Origin: an uncultured Collinsella sp.
GTDB lineage: Bacteria > Actinomycetota > Coriobacteriia > Coriobacteriales > Coriobacteriaceae
Reading direction: 5' to 3'
Assembly: GCA_905209455.1 (NCBI GenBank)
Contig: CAJLTA010000001.1
Span: forward strand, 104,874-168,873
Length of the DNA stretch: 64,000 bases
The translations under genes were made by a program, and so were the position numbers. Shown in pieces: positions 17,343 through 26,479 of this stretch. Each line of letters begins with the position of its first letter. The stretch's first letter is position 1. Below the pieces are notes generated by a model, which ran no database searches, had not been told where the DNA came from, and saw nothing but the letters and a program-made list of their open reading frames with translations.

Positions 17343-17567
17343 ATGAACAATGCTAGACAGGCGGTAGGCATCCCGACGATTTCGCCAATCGAAGCCGTAG
17401 CGGAGATGGCGTGCGATGACGGAAAGAAGGCCCTCGGCTTTTCGTCGGAACAGCTGATTGCCGCTTGCGGCCTGGTTTTGATGGGCGTCGTGATTTTAGC
17501 CGTGTCGAACTACAGCCTCGCCATCGCCAAGGGGGATTTCAGGCTAGACCTGCGCCCTGCGTACTAG
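17343..17567 (+). CDS. Small single-pass membrane protein
   Basis: 74 residues starting MNNARQAVGIPT, with one clear membrane segment (about residues 38-56, LIAACGLVLMGVVILAVSN) and a short charged tail. AAGGAGAT precedes the ATG. Divergent from the WYL regulator. Not recognised; small single-pass proteins in accessory loci are sometimes toxins or immunity proteins but nothing here decides it. Confidence 0.6.
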   Translation: MNNARQAVGIPTISPIEAVAEMACDDGKKALGFSSEQLIAACGLVLMGVVILAVSNYSLAIAKGDFRLDLRPAY

Positions 17568-17666
17568 GCGATACACCCACGCGAAAACAATAACCGCTGT
17601 TGTGGGGTGCAGCGCCGGCGACGCGCGCCAAAGAATCAACGCTCGATTTAAATGATAGGAGACCAT

Positions 17667-17831
17667 ATGGAACGCAGCGATTTTCCCGAAGTTGGCACCA
17701 GGTTGACGTACGGGGAGGCGATCCCCGCATACAACCGCTTCGAGCGATCGATGCTTGAGAGGGTGTACGGGGATCGCCTCCCCGTACGTCAACTTTACCT
17801 CAATGGTCGACCTTACGGCCTTTACCCGTGA
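17667..17831 (+). CDS. 54-residue protein containing a perfect 25-bp inverted repeat
   Basis: MERSDFPEVGTRLTYG begins a 54-residue frame behind GATAGGAGACCAT. The middle is encoded by two arms of a long inverted repeat, so the TYGEAIPAY half and the YGDRLPVRQL half come from opposite strands of the same sequence. The protein is unrecognised. Either the C-terminal part is an artefact of an inverted duplication in an originally longer gene, or the RNA hairpin is what matters. Confidence 0.4.
   Translation: MERSDFPEVGTRLTYGEAIPAYNRFERSMLERVYGDRLPVRQLYLNGRPYGLYP
17702..17793. repeat. Perfect 25-bp inverted repeat with 42-nt spacer
   Basis: Left arm 17702-17726 (begins GTTGACGTACGGGG) and right arm 17769-17793 are exact reverse complements. 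The spacer 17727-17768 is not palindromic as a whole. It could be an invertible segment, a recombination scar or a strong RNA stem. Confidence 0.8.
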
Positions 17832-18206
17832 GGATCAAAATGAAGCCATTGAGTCGGTGCTCAACACTTACGCCGTTCGATATGGCGATGACTATGCGGC
17901 CTCGGGCTGGGGTGCCTCGCCTCCTGCATCGCGATCTTCCTCGCGGCGCTCGCCGTGGCGTGGGCGGCAGCGGGACGCGCCCTGCGACCGGTGGCGGAGG
18001 CCGCGGCGCGGGAGCACGCGTTCGTTTGCACCGCCTCGCACGGCCTCGTCACCCCGCTCATGGCGGTGACCGCGAACTGCGACGTGCTTGAGGCGGAGGC
18101 ATCCGATCAGGCCGGCCTTGCGTCCTGGGTCGCCAACATCCGTCCAGCGGCGGACGAGATGGCGACTCGCATCGCCGACATGCTCATGCACGTGGGCGGC
18201 GACTAG
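17803..18206 (+). pseudogene. Fused gene fragments ending in a sensor kinase HisKA remnant
   Basis: From 17803 one frame reads MVDLTAFTREDQNEAIESVL... to about 17910. There a different frame takes over with a membrane helix (CIAIFLAALAVAWAAAG) and AFVCTASHGLVTPLMAVTANCDVLEAEA, then ends MLMHVGGD. The second part is the linker and HisKA phosphoacceptor helix of a sensor kinase. The His is kept, but the usual ASHELKTPL has become ASHGLVTPL and the whole ATPase domain is missing. Two fragments joined out of frame; not functional. Confidence 0.6.
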
Positions 18207-18286
18207 CCAGGGCGATCCCCGCAACGGGCATTATTATCCGGGAAGCGTTTGGTTGCGAGCCACGCCGGTGCGCGGGGCCTGAGTCG

Positions 18287-19684
18287 TCAGGCCCCGCACA
18301 GGGGGACCGCGATGGTGGCCACCGCGCCGCCCGAGGGGCTGTTGGCGAGCGAGACGGAGCCCCCGTGGGCGCTCGCGGCCTCGGAGGCGGCGTGGAGGCC
18401 GAGCCCGTAGTGGCGGCCTCCGTCGCGCGAGGAGCGGGAGGAGTCGTCTGTGAAGAGGCGCTCGCAGCCGCGTTCGAGGGCGGCGGGAGAGAAGCCCGGT
18501 CCGTCGTCGGACACCTCGATGACGAGGTGTCCGCCCGCGACGTCGCAGGAGACCGCCACGCGCGAGCGCGCGTGCTCGGCGGCGTTGGCCACGAGGTTCG
18601 CGGCGGCTCGCGCCAGGGCGGTTCGGTCGAGCGGGGCCTCGGGCGCGCCCGCGACAGCAGGGCCCGTGGCCGCGTCGAGCGTCACGCCTCGCGCCCGGGC
18701 GATCTGGGCGGCCTCGGCGAGGACCTGCTCGCAGAGCTTGGCCGGCCGCATGGGGGCCCTTTCCGCCCCGCCGGACCCGCGCGAGGCCTCGATGAGCAGG
18801 CGCACGTAGCCGTCGAGCCTTTCGACACTGCCGGCTATGTCGCGCGCGGCGGCCGCGAGGTCGGCGTCTTTCTCGTCTTCCAGCTCCTCCGCCACGAAGT
18901 CGGCGTTGGCGCGCAGCACGGTGAGCGGCGTCTTGAGGTCGTGGGCGAGCGACGCCATCTGCTCGCGCTGCCCCCGCTCCGCGGCCCAGCGGGCCTCGAG
19001 CGACTCGGCGAGGGAGGCCCGCATGGCGTCCATCGCTGCGAGGACGTCGTTCACCTCGCGCACGTTGGTGCTGCCGACCGCGAAGTCGAGCTCCCCCGCG
19101 CCGACGCGCCCCGCCGCCTCCGCGAGCGGCGCCATCTTGCGCGAGATCACGCGGCTCGCGCGGCGCGCCACGAGCGCGAGCGCGAGCGCGCTTCCCGCAA
19201 CGGCGCCGACGAGCATGAGGCTCTGCGGGTTGGGAAGCATGCCGGCGAGGTCGCGCGAGACCCACTGCGGCAGGTATTCGCTGACGAGTGCGCAGGCCCC
19301 GCCGCCCTTGAGCGGGAACGCGGCGTAGGTGAGGCCCGAGCCCCCGCCCTCGATCTCCACTGTGCCCGGATCCGCGGCGAGTGCCGTACGGGCCATTTCC
19401 GTCGCGTCCTCGAGCCGCGTGCCCTCGAGGTCTGTCATCAGCACGTATCCGTCCTTGTTCAGGATGAGGTAGCGGTACGCCGTCGGCACGTCCTGCTGCC
19501 CGCAGACGCCGTCGCGTGCCAGGCCCTCCGCGACCTCGCGCGCATTGGCCGGCCCCCAGCTTGCCTCGTAGACGAAGCCCGCGTTGATCGCCGCGGAGAG
19601 CGCCATGAACGAGGCGAGCCACGCCGTGGCGACCGCCGCGAACGCGTAGGCGAAGTAGCGCGCGATGACGAAGGAGAGCGGCAT
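18287..19684 (-). CDS. Sensor histidine kinase (lantibiotic-type LanK)
   Basis: 465 residues. It has a first membrane helix at the N-terminus (YFAYAFAAVATAWLASF), an extracytoplasmic sensor of about 120 residues, a second helix (LMLVGAVAGSALALAL) and a HAMP-like linker. HisKA follows with LAHDLKTPLTVLRAN, and HATPase with NLVANAAEHA, DDGPGFS and YGLGLHAA. It follows the response regulator gene by about 26 bases and belongs to the same operon as the ABC transporter upstream. A GC hairpin (18272-18297) overlaps its stop codon and probably ends the operon. The input is likely an antimicrobial peptide, judged from the transporter type. Confidence 0.85.
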   Translation of the reverse strand: MPLSFVIARYFAYAFAAVATAWLASFMALSAAINAGFVYEASWGPANAREVAEGLARDGVCGQQDVPTAYRYLILNKDGYVLMTDLEGTRLEDATEMARTALAADPGTVEIEGGGSGLTYAAFPLKGGGACALVSEYLPQWVSRDLAGMLPNPQSLMLVGAVAGSALALALVARRASRVISRKMAPLAEAAGRVGAGELDFAVGSTNVREVNDVLAAMDAMRASLAESLEARWAAERGQREQMASLAHDLKTPLTVLRANADFVAEELEDEKDADLAAAARDIAGSVERLDGYVRLLIEASRGSGGAERAPMRPAKLCEQVLAEAAQIARARGVTLDAATGPAVAGAPEAPLDRTALARAAANLVANAAEHARSRVAVSCDVAGGHLVIEVSDDGPGFSPAALERGCERLFTDDSSRSSRDGGRHYGLGLHAASEAASAHGGSVSLANSPSGGAVATIAVPLCGA

Positions 19685-19710
19685 GCCCCCGCGACCTCGC
19701 GCCCCGGTCC

Positions 19711-20373
19711 TCAGAGCTGCCACTTGTACCCCATCCCCCAGACGGTCGCGATCGGATCGGCGCCGGCCTCGGAGAGTTTCCTCCGGGCGCGGCTGACCTG
19801 CATGGATATGGCCGCGTCGTCGGCGTCGCTCTCCCAGCCGAGCACCGCCTCGCGTATCTGCGCGCGGCTCATGACCTGCCCGGGGTGGCGGGCGAGGTAC
19901 TCGCAGATGGCGTACTCGGTGGGCGTGAGCGGCACAGCCTCGCCGCCCACGGCGAGGCCGCGCGCCCCGAGGTCGATCCGCACCTCCCCGAAGGAGAGGG
20001 CGTGCGAGCGCGGCCGGCGCTCACGGCGTAGATGGGCCGCGACCTTGGCGCGCAGCTCCGCGGCCCCGAAGGGCTTGCGGACGTAGTCGTCGGCGCCCAG
20101 GCCGTAGCCGGCCACGGCGTCCTCCTCGGCCACGCGCGCGGTCAGGAAGATGATGGGCCCGTCGAAGCCCGGGCGGATCTGCCGCACGAGCTCGAAGCCG
20201 TCGAGCCCCGGCATCATGACGTCGCAGAGCACGAGGTCGAAGCGCGAGAGGTCCATCCCCGGGACCGCCGTCGGGTCCGCTGCCTTGACGACCTCATGGC
20301 CGTCGCGGCCGAGGACGCGCGCGAGCGCGTCGAGGATCGCCCGTTCATCATCCACTGCCAGTATCCTCGCCAT
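19711..20373 (-). CDS. OmpR-family response regulator
   Basis: 220 residues. The receiver domain has acidic DDE near the start, the phospho-acceptor Asp in LVLCDVMMPG, and KPF near residue 100. The winged-helix output domain follows (LTPTEYAICEYLARHPGQVMSRAQI, ending VWGMGYKWQL). Start ATG 20373 behind AGGAGG. It lies between a LanG-like permease plus small gene and the kinase, and presumably controls the transporter genes. Confidence 0.9.
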   Translation of the reverse strand: MARILAVDDERAILDALARVLGRDGHEVVKAADPTAVPGMDLSRFDLVLCDVMMPGLDGFELVRQIRPGFDGPIIFLTARVAEEDAVAGYGLGADDYVRKPFGAAELRAKVAAHLRRERRPRSHALSFGEVRIDLGARGLAVGGEAVPLTPTEYAICEYLARHPGQVMSRAQIREAVLGWESDADDAAISMQVSRARRKLSEAGADPIATVWGMGYKWQL

Positions 20374-20418
20374 GTTCGACCTCCTGAAACTCCCGTCGGA
20401 ATTGTACTAGCGCCGCGC

Positions 20419-20607
20419 TCAGCGGTCCAGAGCCCCGCGCGCAGCCGCGGGCGCGGGCGCCCACATGGCGATCTCAGGGTTGGGCAGCACGCGGTCGGCG
20501 ATCGAGCGTAGCGCCGACCCCCAGCCGGCGTCGAGCAGGGCATTCCCGCCCAGGACGAGCGCTGCGGAGAGGAGGGCGAGCATGGCGGCGAGCGGCCTCC
20601 TACGCAT
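20419..20607 (-). CDS. Small membrane-anchored protein in the LanFEG-like operon
   Basis: 62 residues. An N-terminal hydrophobic helix after MRRR (PLAAMLALLSAALVLGGNALL) is followed by an extracytoplasmic-looking tail rich in Ala and Pro. Its start overlaps the stop of the second permease by 8 bases, so it is translated with the transporter. It may be an accessory immunity peptide; I do not recognise a family. Confidence 0.55.
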   Translation of the reverse strand: MRRRPLAAMLALLSAALVLGGNALLDAGWGSALRSIADRVLPNPEIAMWAPAPAAARGALDR

Positions 20608-21415
20608 CTGCCCTCCCGTCCTCGAAGCGGCGGAACCAGGCGATAAGGACGGCGGCGGTCGCCAGGGTGAGCACGAGGCTAGCGAGCGCAGTCGTGAGGA
20701 GAGGGCCCGCCGCACGCGCGGCGTCGATGAAGGCCTCCACCCCGAGCGACCCCAGGCGCGCGGGCCAGGCGAGCGGCACCCAGCTCAGGGGCGTCGCCAG
20801 GGCACCGGTGAGCTCGCCGGTCATGAGGCCGTGCGCAAGTCCGCCCACTGAGAAGAACGCGAGGAGCATACCCGCCGCGCCGGCGCCGATGACGGCGTTG
20901 CGGCCGAGACGCAGGGCCACGCCGAGCCCCAGCGCGTAGAGGGGCAGGCTGCCCAGCACGATGCCCGCCCAGGCGGCCGCAAGCGGAGCGGGCCCGAGCG
21001 GCAGGCGCCCGGCGACGGCGAGCACGGCCCCGAACACGCCGAGCGCCACGGCCAGCGCGGCGGCGCCGAGCGCCGCAAGGGCGAGCAGCTTCGCCGCGAC
21101 GGCGCGCCCGCGCGAGGGGACCGTCGTGAGGTTGGCGAGGCGCCCGGCAGCGCGCTCCTCGTCCACGGCGAGCCCGCAGACGATGGCGGACATGAGCGGC
21201 ATGAGGGCGCCGAGGAACTGGGCGTAGGCGTCCGCGCCCAGCGCCGGGTCCCATCGGGTTACGGAGAAGTACTCGCCGCAGGCAAGACCGGCTGCAAGGC
21301 CGCAGACGAGGTGCACCGCCGTGAGCGGGGAGCGCGCCAGGCGCAGGGCCTCGGATAGCAGGGCCCGCGGGAGAGTCATGCGCGGTGTCGGGTCGGAAAG
21401 TCGCGTCATGGCCAT
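20600..21415 (-). CDS. Lantibiotic immunity ABC permease, LanG/MutG-like
   Basis: 271 residues with about six membrane helices. LLSEALRLARSPLTAVHLVCGLAAGLACGEYF near the N-terminus and DPALGADAYAQFLGALMPLMSAIVCGLAVDEERAAG are typical of MutG/NisG permeases. Its ATG overlaps the TGA of the previous permease (TGATG). With the permease and ATPase upstream it should form an exporter that removes lantibiotics from the membrane. Confidence 0.8.
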   Translation of the reverse strand: MAMTRLSDPTPRMTLPRALLSEALRLARSPLTAVHLVCGLAAGLACGEYFSVTRWDPALGADAYAQFLGALMPLMSAIVCGLAVDEERAAGRLANLTTVPSRGRAVAAKLLALAALGAAALAVALGVFGAVLAVAGRLPLGPAPLAAAWAGIVLGSLPLYALGLGVALRLGRNAVIGAGAAGMLLAFFSVGGLAHGLMTGELTGALATPLSWVPLAWPARLGSLGVEAFIDAARAAGPLLTTALASLVLTLATAAVLIAWFRRFEDGRADA

Positions 21416-22181
21416 CACCTCTCCTCGGAGCGCGCGAACCAGGCCGCGCCCGCCGCCGTGAGCGCGGCGAACGCGAGCGCGCTGACCGCAAGGCCCGCCA
21501 GCGTGAGCATGCCGTCCGCCGCGAGCGCCCCGCCGAGCGCCATGTCCGCCGCGAGTGGCTCGCCGCTCGGCAGCACGGGGATGAAGCTCGTGGGGATGAC
21601 CATGCTCGCCGACGGCGGAAAGAGCTGCGGCAGCGGCATCAGCGACCAGGCGAACCCACCCACGAGCTGAACGGCGAGCGGGCAGAAGATGCCCGCGAGC
21701 ATTCCGAGCCGCGTCGTGAGGAAGAGCCCTGCGGGGATCATCCACGCCGCGGTCACCGTGTTGACGAGCGCGCAGAGGAGCATCGTGAGCGTGCCCGCGG
21801 CCGTGAGGCCCTGCGAGGAGAACGCCGATCCCGTGAGGTAGATGCCGAAGACCACGAGGTTCGAGAGCGCGCAGAGCGCGAGGCACCAGAGCGCCTTGGC
21901 CCACCAGGCGCGCCCGAGCGGGAAGCCCAGGCCCAGAAGCCCCCGCATCCGCGTGCGCGCGTCCGCCCGCGCGACGCACGCCACCACGAGCGAGAGAGAC
22001 ACGGGCAGGAAGAGCGCGTACCAGTAGTTCCACGCGCTGAAGATCTGCACGCCCCGGTAGGGCATCGCGCCGAGCAGCGGCATCGGCAGCGCCATGAGCA
22101 CGGCCAGGCGAACCGGTGCCGCGTGGCGCGACTTCAGGGCCTCGGCGCGCAGGCCCGCGAGCAGGCCGCCTTTCTCGCCCG

Positions 22182-22185
<4 letters not shown>
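21415..22185 (-). CDS. Lantibiotic immunity ABC permease, LanE/MutE-like
   Basis: 256 residues, six membrane helices. The family features are EALKSRHAAPVRLAVLMALPMPLL at the start and NYWYALFLPVSLSLVVACVARADARTRMRGLLGL in the first third. It overlaps the ATPase gene by 4 bases (ATGA) and the next permease by 1-3 bases, a tightly coupled operon. Confidence 0.82.
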
Positions 22186-22910
<725 letters not shown>

Positions 22911-23105
22911 GGGTTCGTCCTTTCTCTTCCGGGCGCGCGGGCCGAGTCGCCGTGCCCGCGTGCCTTACCTTTCGGGTTCACCATCCATGGTGGGGCGCGT
23001 TTCTAACGAAGCTGTAACGGCCGTTGGGCTCTTTTGGCGCCAGCCCTTCTCGAACCGTACGCCGCTCATGGTATTTCTATCGTGATAATAAGGACGGAGG
23101 TGCCC

Positions 23106-23207
23106 GTGGCACGCAATAAGTGCCCGGAGGAGACGGTCGAGAAGATTCTCGACGTTGCCGAGCGGCTCCTCGTGGAGCGCGGCTACGAGCACACCACGAT
23201 GATCTGA
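23106..23207 (+). pseudogene. TetR-family regulator, N-terminal stump
   Basis: GTG start behind GGAGGT, then ARNKCPEETVEKILDVAERLLVERGYEHTTM and a stop. This is the first 32 residues of a TetR DNA-binding domain, cut just before the helix-turn-helix. Sequence homology switches abruptly to a restriction-subunit remnant after 23203, so a deletion or insertion removed the rest. Divergent from the LanF-like gene. Confidence 0.75.
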
Positions 23208-23223
23208 AGAGCAATACGCTAAA

Positions 23224-23430
23224 TCGAAAAAGGTAATCGAAGCCGCGCCTGTGGACTTATCGAGGGTCGAGATTCCCGCCCCATCCATCGGCACCCAGCA
23301 GAAGGTCGTCGACATCCTCGACCGCTTCGACACCCTAACGAAATCGCTCAACGACGGTATCCCCGCCGAGATCGAGGCGCGACGTCAGTAATACGAATAT
23401 TACGGCAACCGCCTATTCGACTTCCCGCGC
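23224..23430 (+). pseudogene. Type I restriction specificity subunit (HsdS), C-terminal remnant
   Basis: The frame reads VDLSRVEIPAPSIGTQQK, VVDILDRFDTL, AEIEARRQ, an in-frame TAA (23389-23391), then YEYYGNRLFDF. This is the conserved end of HsdS (IPVPSLETQKKIVDILDKF ... ARKKQYEYYRDKLLSF type). The stop sits where Gln is expected, so CAA changed to TAA. No hsdM or hsdR remains. Confidence 0.8.
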
Positions 23431-24089
23431 AAGGCAGGCGCCACGCGCAGCATGTTCTGTATCTTGGACATCGACTCGATGTCGACGTAGACGATGAGCG
23501 TGACCATGGCGTTTCCCTCTATGCCGAGAGGCTGTATAAGCCGCCGTGGCGGGCGACGATTCGTGCCCTCCCAAAAAACATGCGTAAGATCGAGCGGAGG
23601 CTGATCCTGCCGAATCGAAGCAATAGCACCCGAAAAAGTTCTGGAAAACTCACCGATTTCGCAGGGCGCTGATGGCGCGAAGGTGGATGTTGGGAAGATG
23701 ATGAGGCGGCCGGCTCATAAAGGCGAAAACAAAGCCACCCGCGACTATTTTTTCAGTCATCGCTCTTGTGCATCCCTCATGACTCGCGGAAATGCAAGGC
23801 GTTAAAGCCACTGGCTACGATTCACTTTGCCAAACGGGTGTCGAAGAGGATAGTCGGCTGTTTTGGCGTCCATATCGGACGTTTCAGGGCCTCAAAACCA
23901 ACCCGTTTTTGTCCCCGGGACAAAAATGAAACTGCGGGCTCGTGGTTTCGAAATAGTTTGCGGTTTTGTCCCAGAATTTGTCCCAAACGTCTACGCGAAG
24001 TCACGCGGCGGGATTCGGCGGCAAGACAGTTGAAGCCGACGACCAAACTGGAATCAACTGGATTGTCGTCACGGCAAACGAGAGTGAAA
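23431..24089. other. Non-coding segment end with repeats, no gene seen
   Basis: About 660 bases with only disrupted frames. At 23440-23520 a minus-strand stretch reads VTLIVYVDIESMSKIQNMLRV, too short to name. 23766-24089 contains repeated TTTGTCCC motifs and leads into the second guaA-like attachment copy. I see no intact gene here. Confidence 0.5.
23906..23985. repeat. TTTGTCCC repeats inside a putative attachment region
   Basis: TTTTTGTCCC (23906-23915) and its exact complement (23917-23926) form a near-continuous palindrome. TTTGTCCCA recurs at 23965-23973 and 23977-23985, starts 12 bases apart. They lie 105-185 bases before the attachment copy at 24090, where arm-type integrase or Xis sites are expected. 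Confidence 0.45.
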
Positions 24090-24114
24090 GAGTGGGAATA
24101 GAACAGACGTTCGA
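24090..24114 (+). other. Putative attachment site copy 2 (guaA 3'-end repeat)
   Basis: 25 bases matching 8486-8510 with one mismatch (GAGTGGGAATAG instead of GAGTGGGAGTAG). It is followed by an AT-rich stretch and a terminator hairpin of the same layout as that after guaA. It separates segments A and B. Confidence 0.65.
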
Positions 24115-24136
24115 AAAAATAATATAGCATAAGATA

Positions 24137-24168
24137 GCGGGCACGGTTTCAATCGAATCCGTGCCCGC
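24137..24168 (+). terminator. Duplicated guaA-type terminator hairpin
   Basis: GCGGGCACGG (24137-24146) pairs with CCGTGCCCGC (24159-24168); the loop ends CGAAT, as after guaA. The stem sequence has diverged but both strands changed together, so the structure has been kept. Confidence 0.65.
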
Positions 24169-24256
24169 TGCTGTATGTGTGTCCTTGCACGCTCAATATG
24201 CGCCGTAAAAGCCGTCTTCTTCAACGTCAAAGTGGATGCGCTTCATTTTTTGTCTC

Positions 24257-25087
24257 TCAAAATCTTATTTTCACGATTTGCATTTTCATCCCGTTGTCAC
24301 CGACCCTTGCGAGAAACCGGAAAAAGCCGCTGACAGAAGGGTCCCTCAAATCGTTGTAGCCCAGCATATAGCCGCGACTTGTGACCTGCAGACGGCTGTC
24401 CCACGTGCCGATTTCCTTGGCGGCATCCGAAACCGCAAAATATGCCCCCACATCCTTGATTTTCGCAGTCTTAAGCCATGTTTTTGCGATCATCTTTACT
24501 GCCGTCCGATTGGCAGCATCAAAGACCAGCACACCGCCGGGGAAAGCGTCCGCCATCCCCCGTACCAGTTCCCGGACCTGCTGGGTCAGAAAGTAATAGA
24601 ACACCCCGGAGGCAAAGAACACCGCCCCGCCGGAGGCATCGATTTTGCTAAACCATGCGGTGTCTTTCAGGTCGCAGGGGATATTTTGTTCTCGATCCCC
24701 GGCGGGCAGTAGCTGCTGCCGCAAGGCAATCACATCCGGGAAGTCCAGATTGTAGATCTTGCATCTACCGTTGTCGCAGGTTCTGCCGGTGTTGTCCAAC
24801 CCGCAGCCCAGATTGACCACCGCCGCATTGGGGTGGCTTTTCAGGTAATCCTGCACCTCGAAAGCAAGATCACCCTGCCGCATGGCCACCTCCAGCGCAC
24901 CAAAACGCTGCATCAGGCTGCGGGAGCCTTTCTCTGCCTCTGAAAAGTCGTAGTCGATCTGGTCGAGCAGACGAACCGCTGTTTCATCCCTGTAAAGGTT
25001 CGGGTACAGCTCCGTACACAGCTTCCGGGAATACAGCGGGAGGATCAGCGTCTCCTGCACGGTGTTTTTCTCATTTTTACATTTCAT
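24257..25087 (-). CDS. Class I methyltransferase, TcmP/LCM-like
   Basis: 276 residues, SAM-dependent. The leucine-carboxyl/TcmP-type methyltransferase pattern is seen: YPNLYRDETAVRLLDQIDYDF near the start, SAM motif VVNLGCGLDNTGRT, YNLDFPDVIALRQ, then GVFYYFLTQQVRELV and FPGGVLVFDAANR. Members O-methylate small molecules. Codon choice is less GC-rich than the core genes, suggesting a Firmicutes donor. Last full gene of a three-methyltransferase operon. Confidence 0.82.
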   Translation of the reverse strand: MKCKNEKNTVQETLILPLYSRKLCTELYPNLYRDETAVRLLDQIDYDFSEAEKGSRSLMQRFGALEVAMRQGDLAFEVQDYLKSHPNAAVVNLGCGLDNTGRTCDNGRCKIYNLDFPDVIALRQQLLPAGDREQNIPCDLKDTAWFSKIDASGGAVFFASGVFYYFLTQQVRELVRGMADAFPGGVLVFDAANRTAVKMIAKTWLKTAKIKDVGAYFAVSDAAKEIGTWDSRLQVTSRGYMLGYNDLRDPSVSGFFRFLARVGDNGMKMQIVKIRF

Positions 25088-25098
25088 AGGTTTCTTCC

Positions 25099-25230
25099 TC
25101 AGCGAATAAATACTGTCATAATTGCCGCCAGCACAGCCGCTATGACCGTCATGCCTATCGCCATGTGCAGGATGGATGCAAAAATGCCCGTGCTTGATGC
25201 CCTTACTTCCGCGCCGTGACGCAGAGCCAC
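25099..25230 (-). CDS. Possible small hydrophobic peptide between methyltransferases
   Basis: A GTG-started frame of 43 residues ends with a hydrophobic stretch (IFASILHMAIGMTVIAAVLAAIMTVFIR). It overlaps the end of the upstream methyltransferase and has a weak ribosome site. A single membrane helix would be consistent with a membrane anchor or transport accessory; the case rests only on composition and position. Confidence 0.3.
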   Translation of the reverse strand: MALRHGAEVRASSTGIFASILHMAIGMTVIAAVLAAIMTVFIR

Positions 25231-25808
25231 CTTTTCTTTTTGCGTATCTGCACCTCGTGAAAACCAGCCTGCTCCAGACACTCCTTTAATTCAATGTCCT
25301 TGTAGATGGTCATGCCGCCGATGACCTGCGTCCACCTCTCGTCCTTGTCCGTATCGCCATTGCTCTCGTTGCAGATAAGAATTGTCCCGCCTGGCTTCAG
25401 CGTCCGCCAGACCCCACGGAAGCATCGGGGCAAATCAGGCCAAAAATAGACGGTCTCAAAGGCCGTGACAGCATCGAAGTAGCTATCCTGCAACGCCATA
25501 TCCACCACACTGCCTTGCAGAACGGCGCAACGCCCCTCCTGAATTGCAGTTCGGTTGAGCTTTCTAGCCTTCTCCACGCTGACGGGCGAATAGTCGATGC
25601 CCTTGACGACGCCATGCGGGCATTTTTCCAGCAGCCGTTTTATGTTCGCCCCACCGCCGCAGCCGCAATCCAGCACCTTGGCATTTGGCGCAAGTTGTAG
25701 AAATCGAAGTCCCCACCGCGCCACAGGGCTGTGGCCCAGATTCATCATGGCAACCATAAGTTTTCCGCCGAGGCCCACGGGCTTGCGGGTGTTTTCAAAG
25801 AACGACAT
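25203..25808 (-). CDS. Class I SAM-dependent methyltransferase
   Basis: 201 residues from ATG 25808 (GGAGGGG upstream). SAM motif I is AKVLDCGCGGGANIKRLLEKCP. KGIDYSPVSVEKARKLN, FDAVTAFETVYFWPDL and the late LKPGGTILICNE motif follow. Its start overlaps the end of the next upstream methyltransferase by 14 bases. Substrate unknown; UbiE-like small-molecule methyltransferase is the closest general description. Confidence 0.85.
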   Translation of the reverse strand: MSFFENTRKPVGLGGKLMVAMMNLGHSPVARWGLRFLQLAPNAKVLDCGCGGGANIKRLLEKCPHGVVKGIDYSPVSVEKARKLNRTAIQEGRCAVLQGSVVDMALQDSYFDAVTAFETVYFWPDLPRCFRGVWRTLKPGGTILICNESNGDTDKDERWTQVIGGMTIYKDIELKECLEQAGFHEVQIRKKKRWLCVTARK

Positions 25809-26424
25809 CTGGCCCCTCCGATTTCGTGCATTCCGCATAGGTCAATGGGAACGAGGCCTTTAGCACCGCGCTTTTCTGCACCGCCCAGCCGTTTTGACGC
25901 AGGAAACGCAGGTATTCCTCGCTTGTCCACCTGCTGTGGAGGGGGAATCCCGCCATACTCATGAAAAAGGCTTTTGCCTTGCCGGAAACCGAGTTCCCCG
26001 CGTGGGTGAAGGTTGGCGCGATGAGCACGCCGTCGTCCTTCAGTACCCGCCTGATTTCTTGCAGTGCCTTTTCCGGATGCGGCACTATGTGAAGCGCATT
26101 GGACGCGATCACCACTTCGAAGGACTTCTGTGCATAGGGCAGGCGGAACATATCTTGTACGGAAAAGTGCAGCTTTGCGGATTGATTGCCCCGTTTCGCT
26201 TCAAGGATCATCTTTGCAGAAGCGTCCGTAGCCTCGATGTGCGCCGCCGCATTCACGATGCTCTTTGCGATAAGCCCCGTGCCGGTGGCAACCTCCAGCA
26301 CGGTTTTTGCTTTCACCACCGGCCTGATCAGCTCATGCATCTTCTCATACGCCGCCCGGTCCTTTCGCATGAAACGGTCGTACCGACCGGCATTCTTGTC
26401 CCAGAAGCCCTTGCGTTCGTGCAT
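25795..26424 (-). CDS. Class I SAM-dependent methyltransferase
   Basis: 209 residues from ATG 26424. It opens MHERKGFWDKNAGRYDRFM, with motif I TVLEVATGTGLIAKSI, IEATDASAKMI, FEVVIASNALHIVPHPEKALQEIRRVLKDDG and a C-terminal helix. First gene of the operon. A DtxR/IdeR-like iron box lies about 60 bases upstream over the probable -35 region, so expression should rise when iron is scarce. Confidence 0.85.
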   Translation of the reverse strand: MHERKGFWDKNAGRYDRFMRKDRAAYEKMHELIRPVVKAKTVLEVATGTGLIAKSIVNAAAHIEATDASAKMILEAKRGNQSAKLHFSVQDMFRLPYAQKSFEVVIASNALHIVPHPEKALQEIRRVLKDDGVLIAPTFTHAGNSVSGKAKAFFMSMAGFPLHSRWTSEEYLRFLRQNGWAVQKSAVLKASFPLTYAECTKSEGPDVVL

Positions 26425-26479
26425 GGCTATCGCCCCCAAACAGTTAGAGCAATCTAACTATAACACACGAATCATGCAG

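Noticed and set aside
18365..20086. 573-codon plus-strand frame opposite the LanK-like kinase and regulator
   Set aside because: Arg/Gly-rich with no domain; both minus-strand genes have full catalytic motifs.
23766..24101. 111-codon plus-strand frame ending KEWE at the attachment copy
   Set aside because: Basic Arg/Lys/Cys-rich sequence with no ribosome site; it overlaps the TTTGTCCC repeats and is better read as non-coding attachment DNA.
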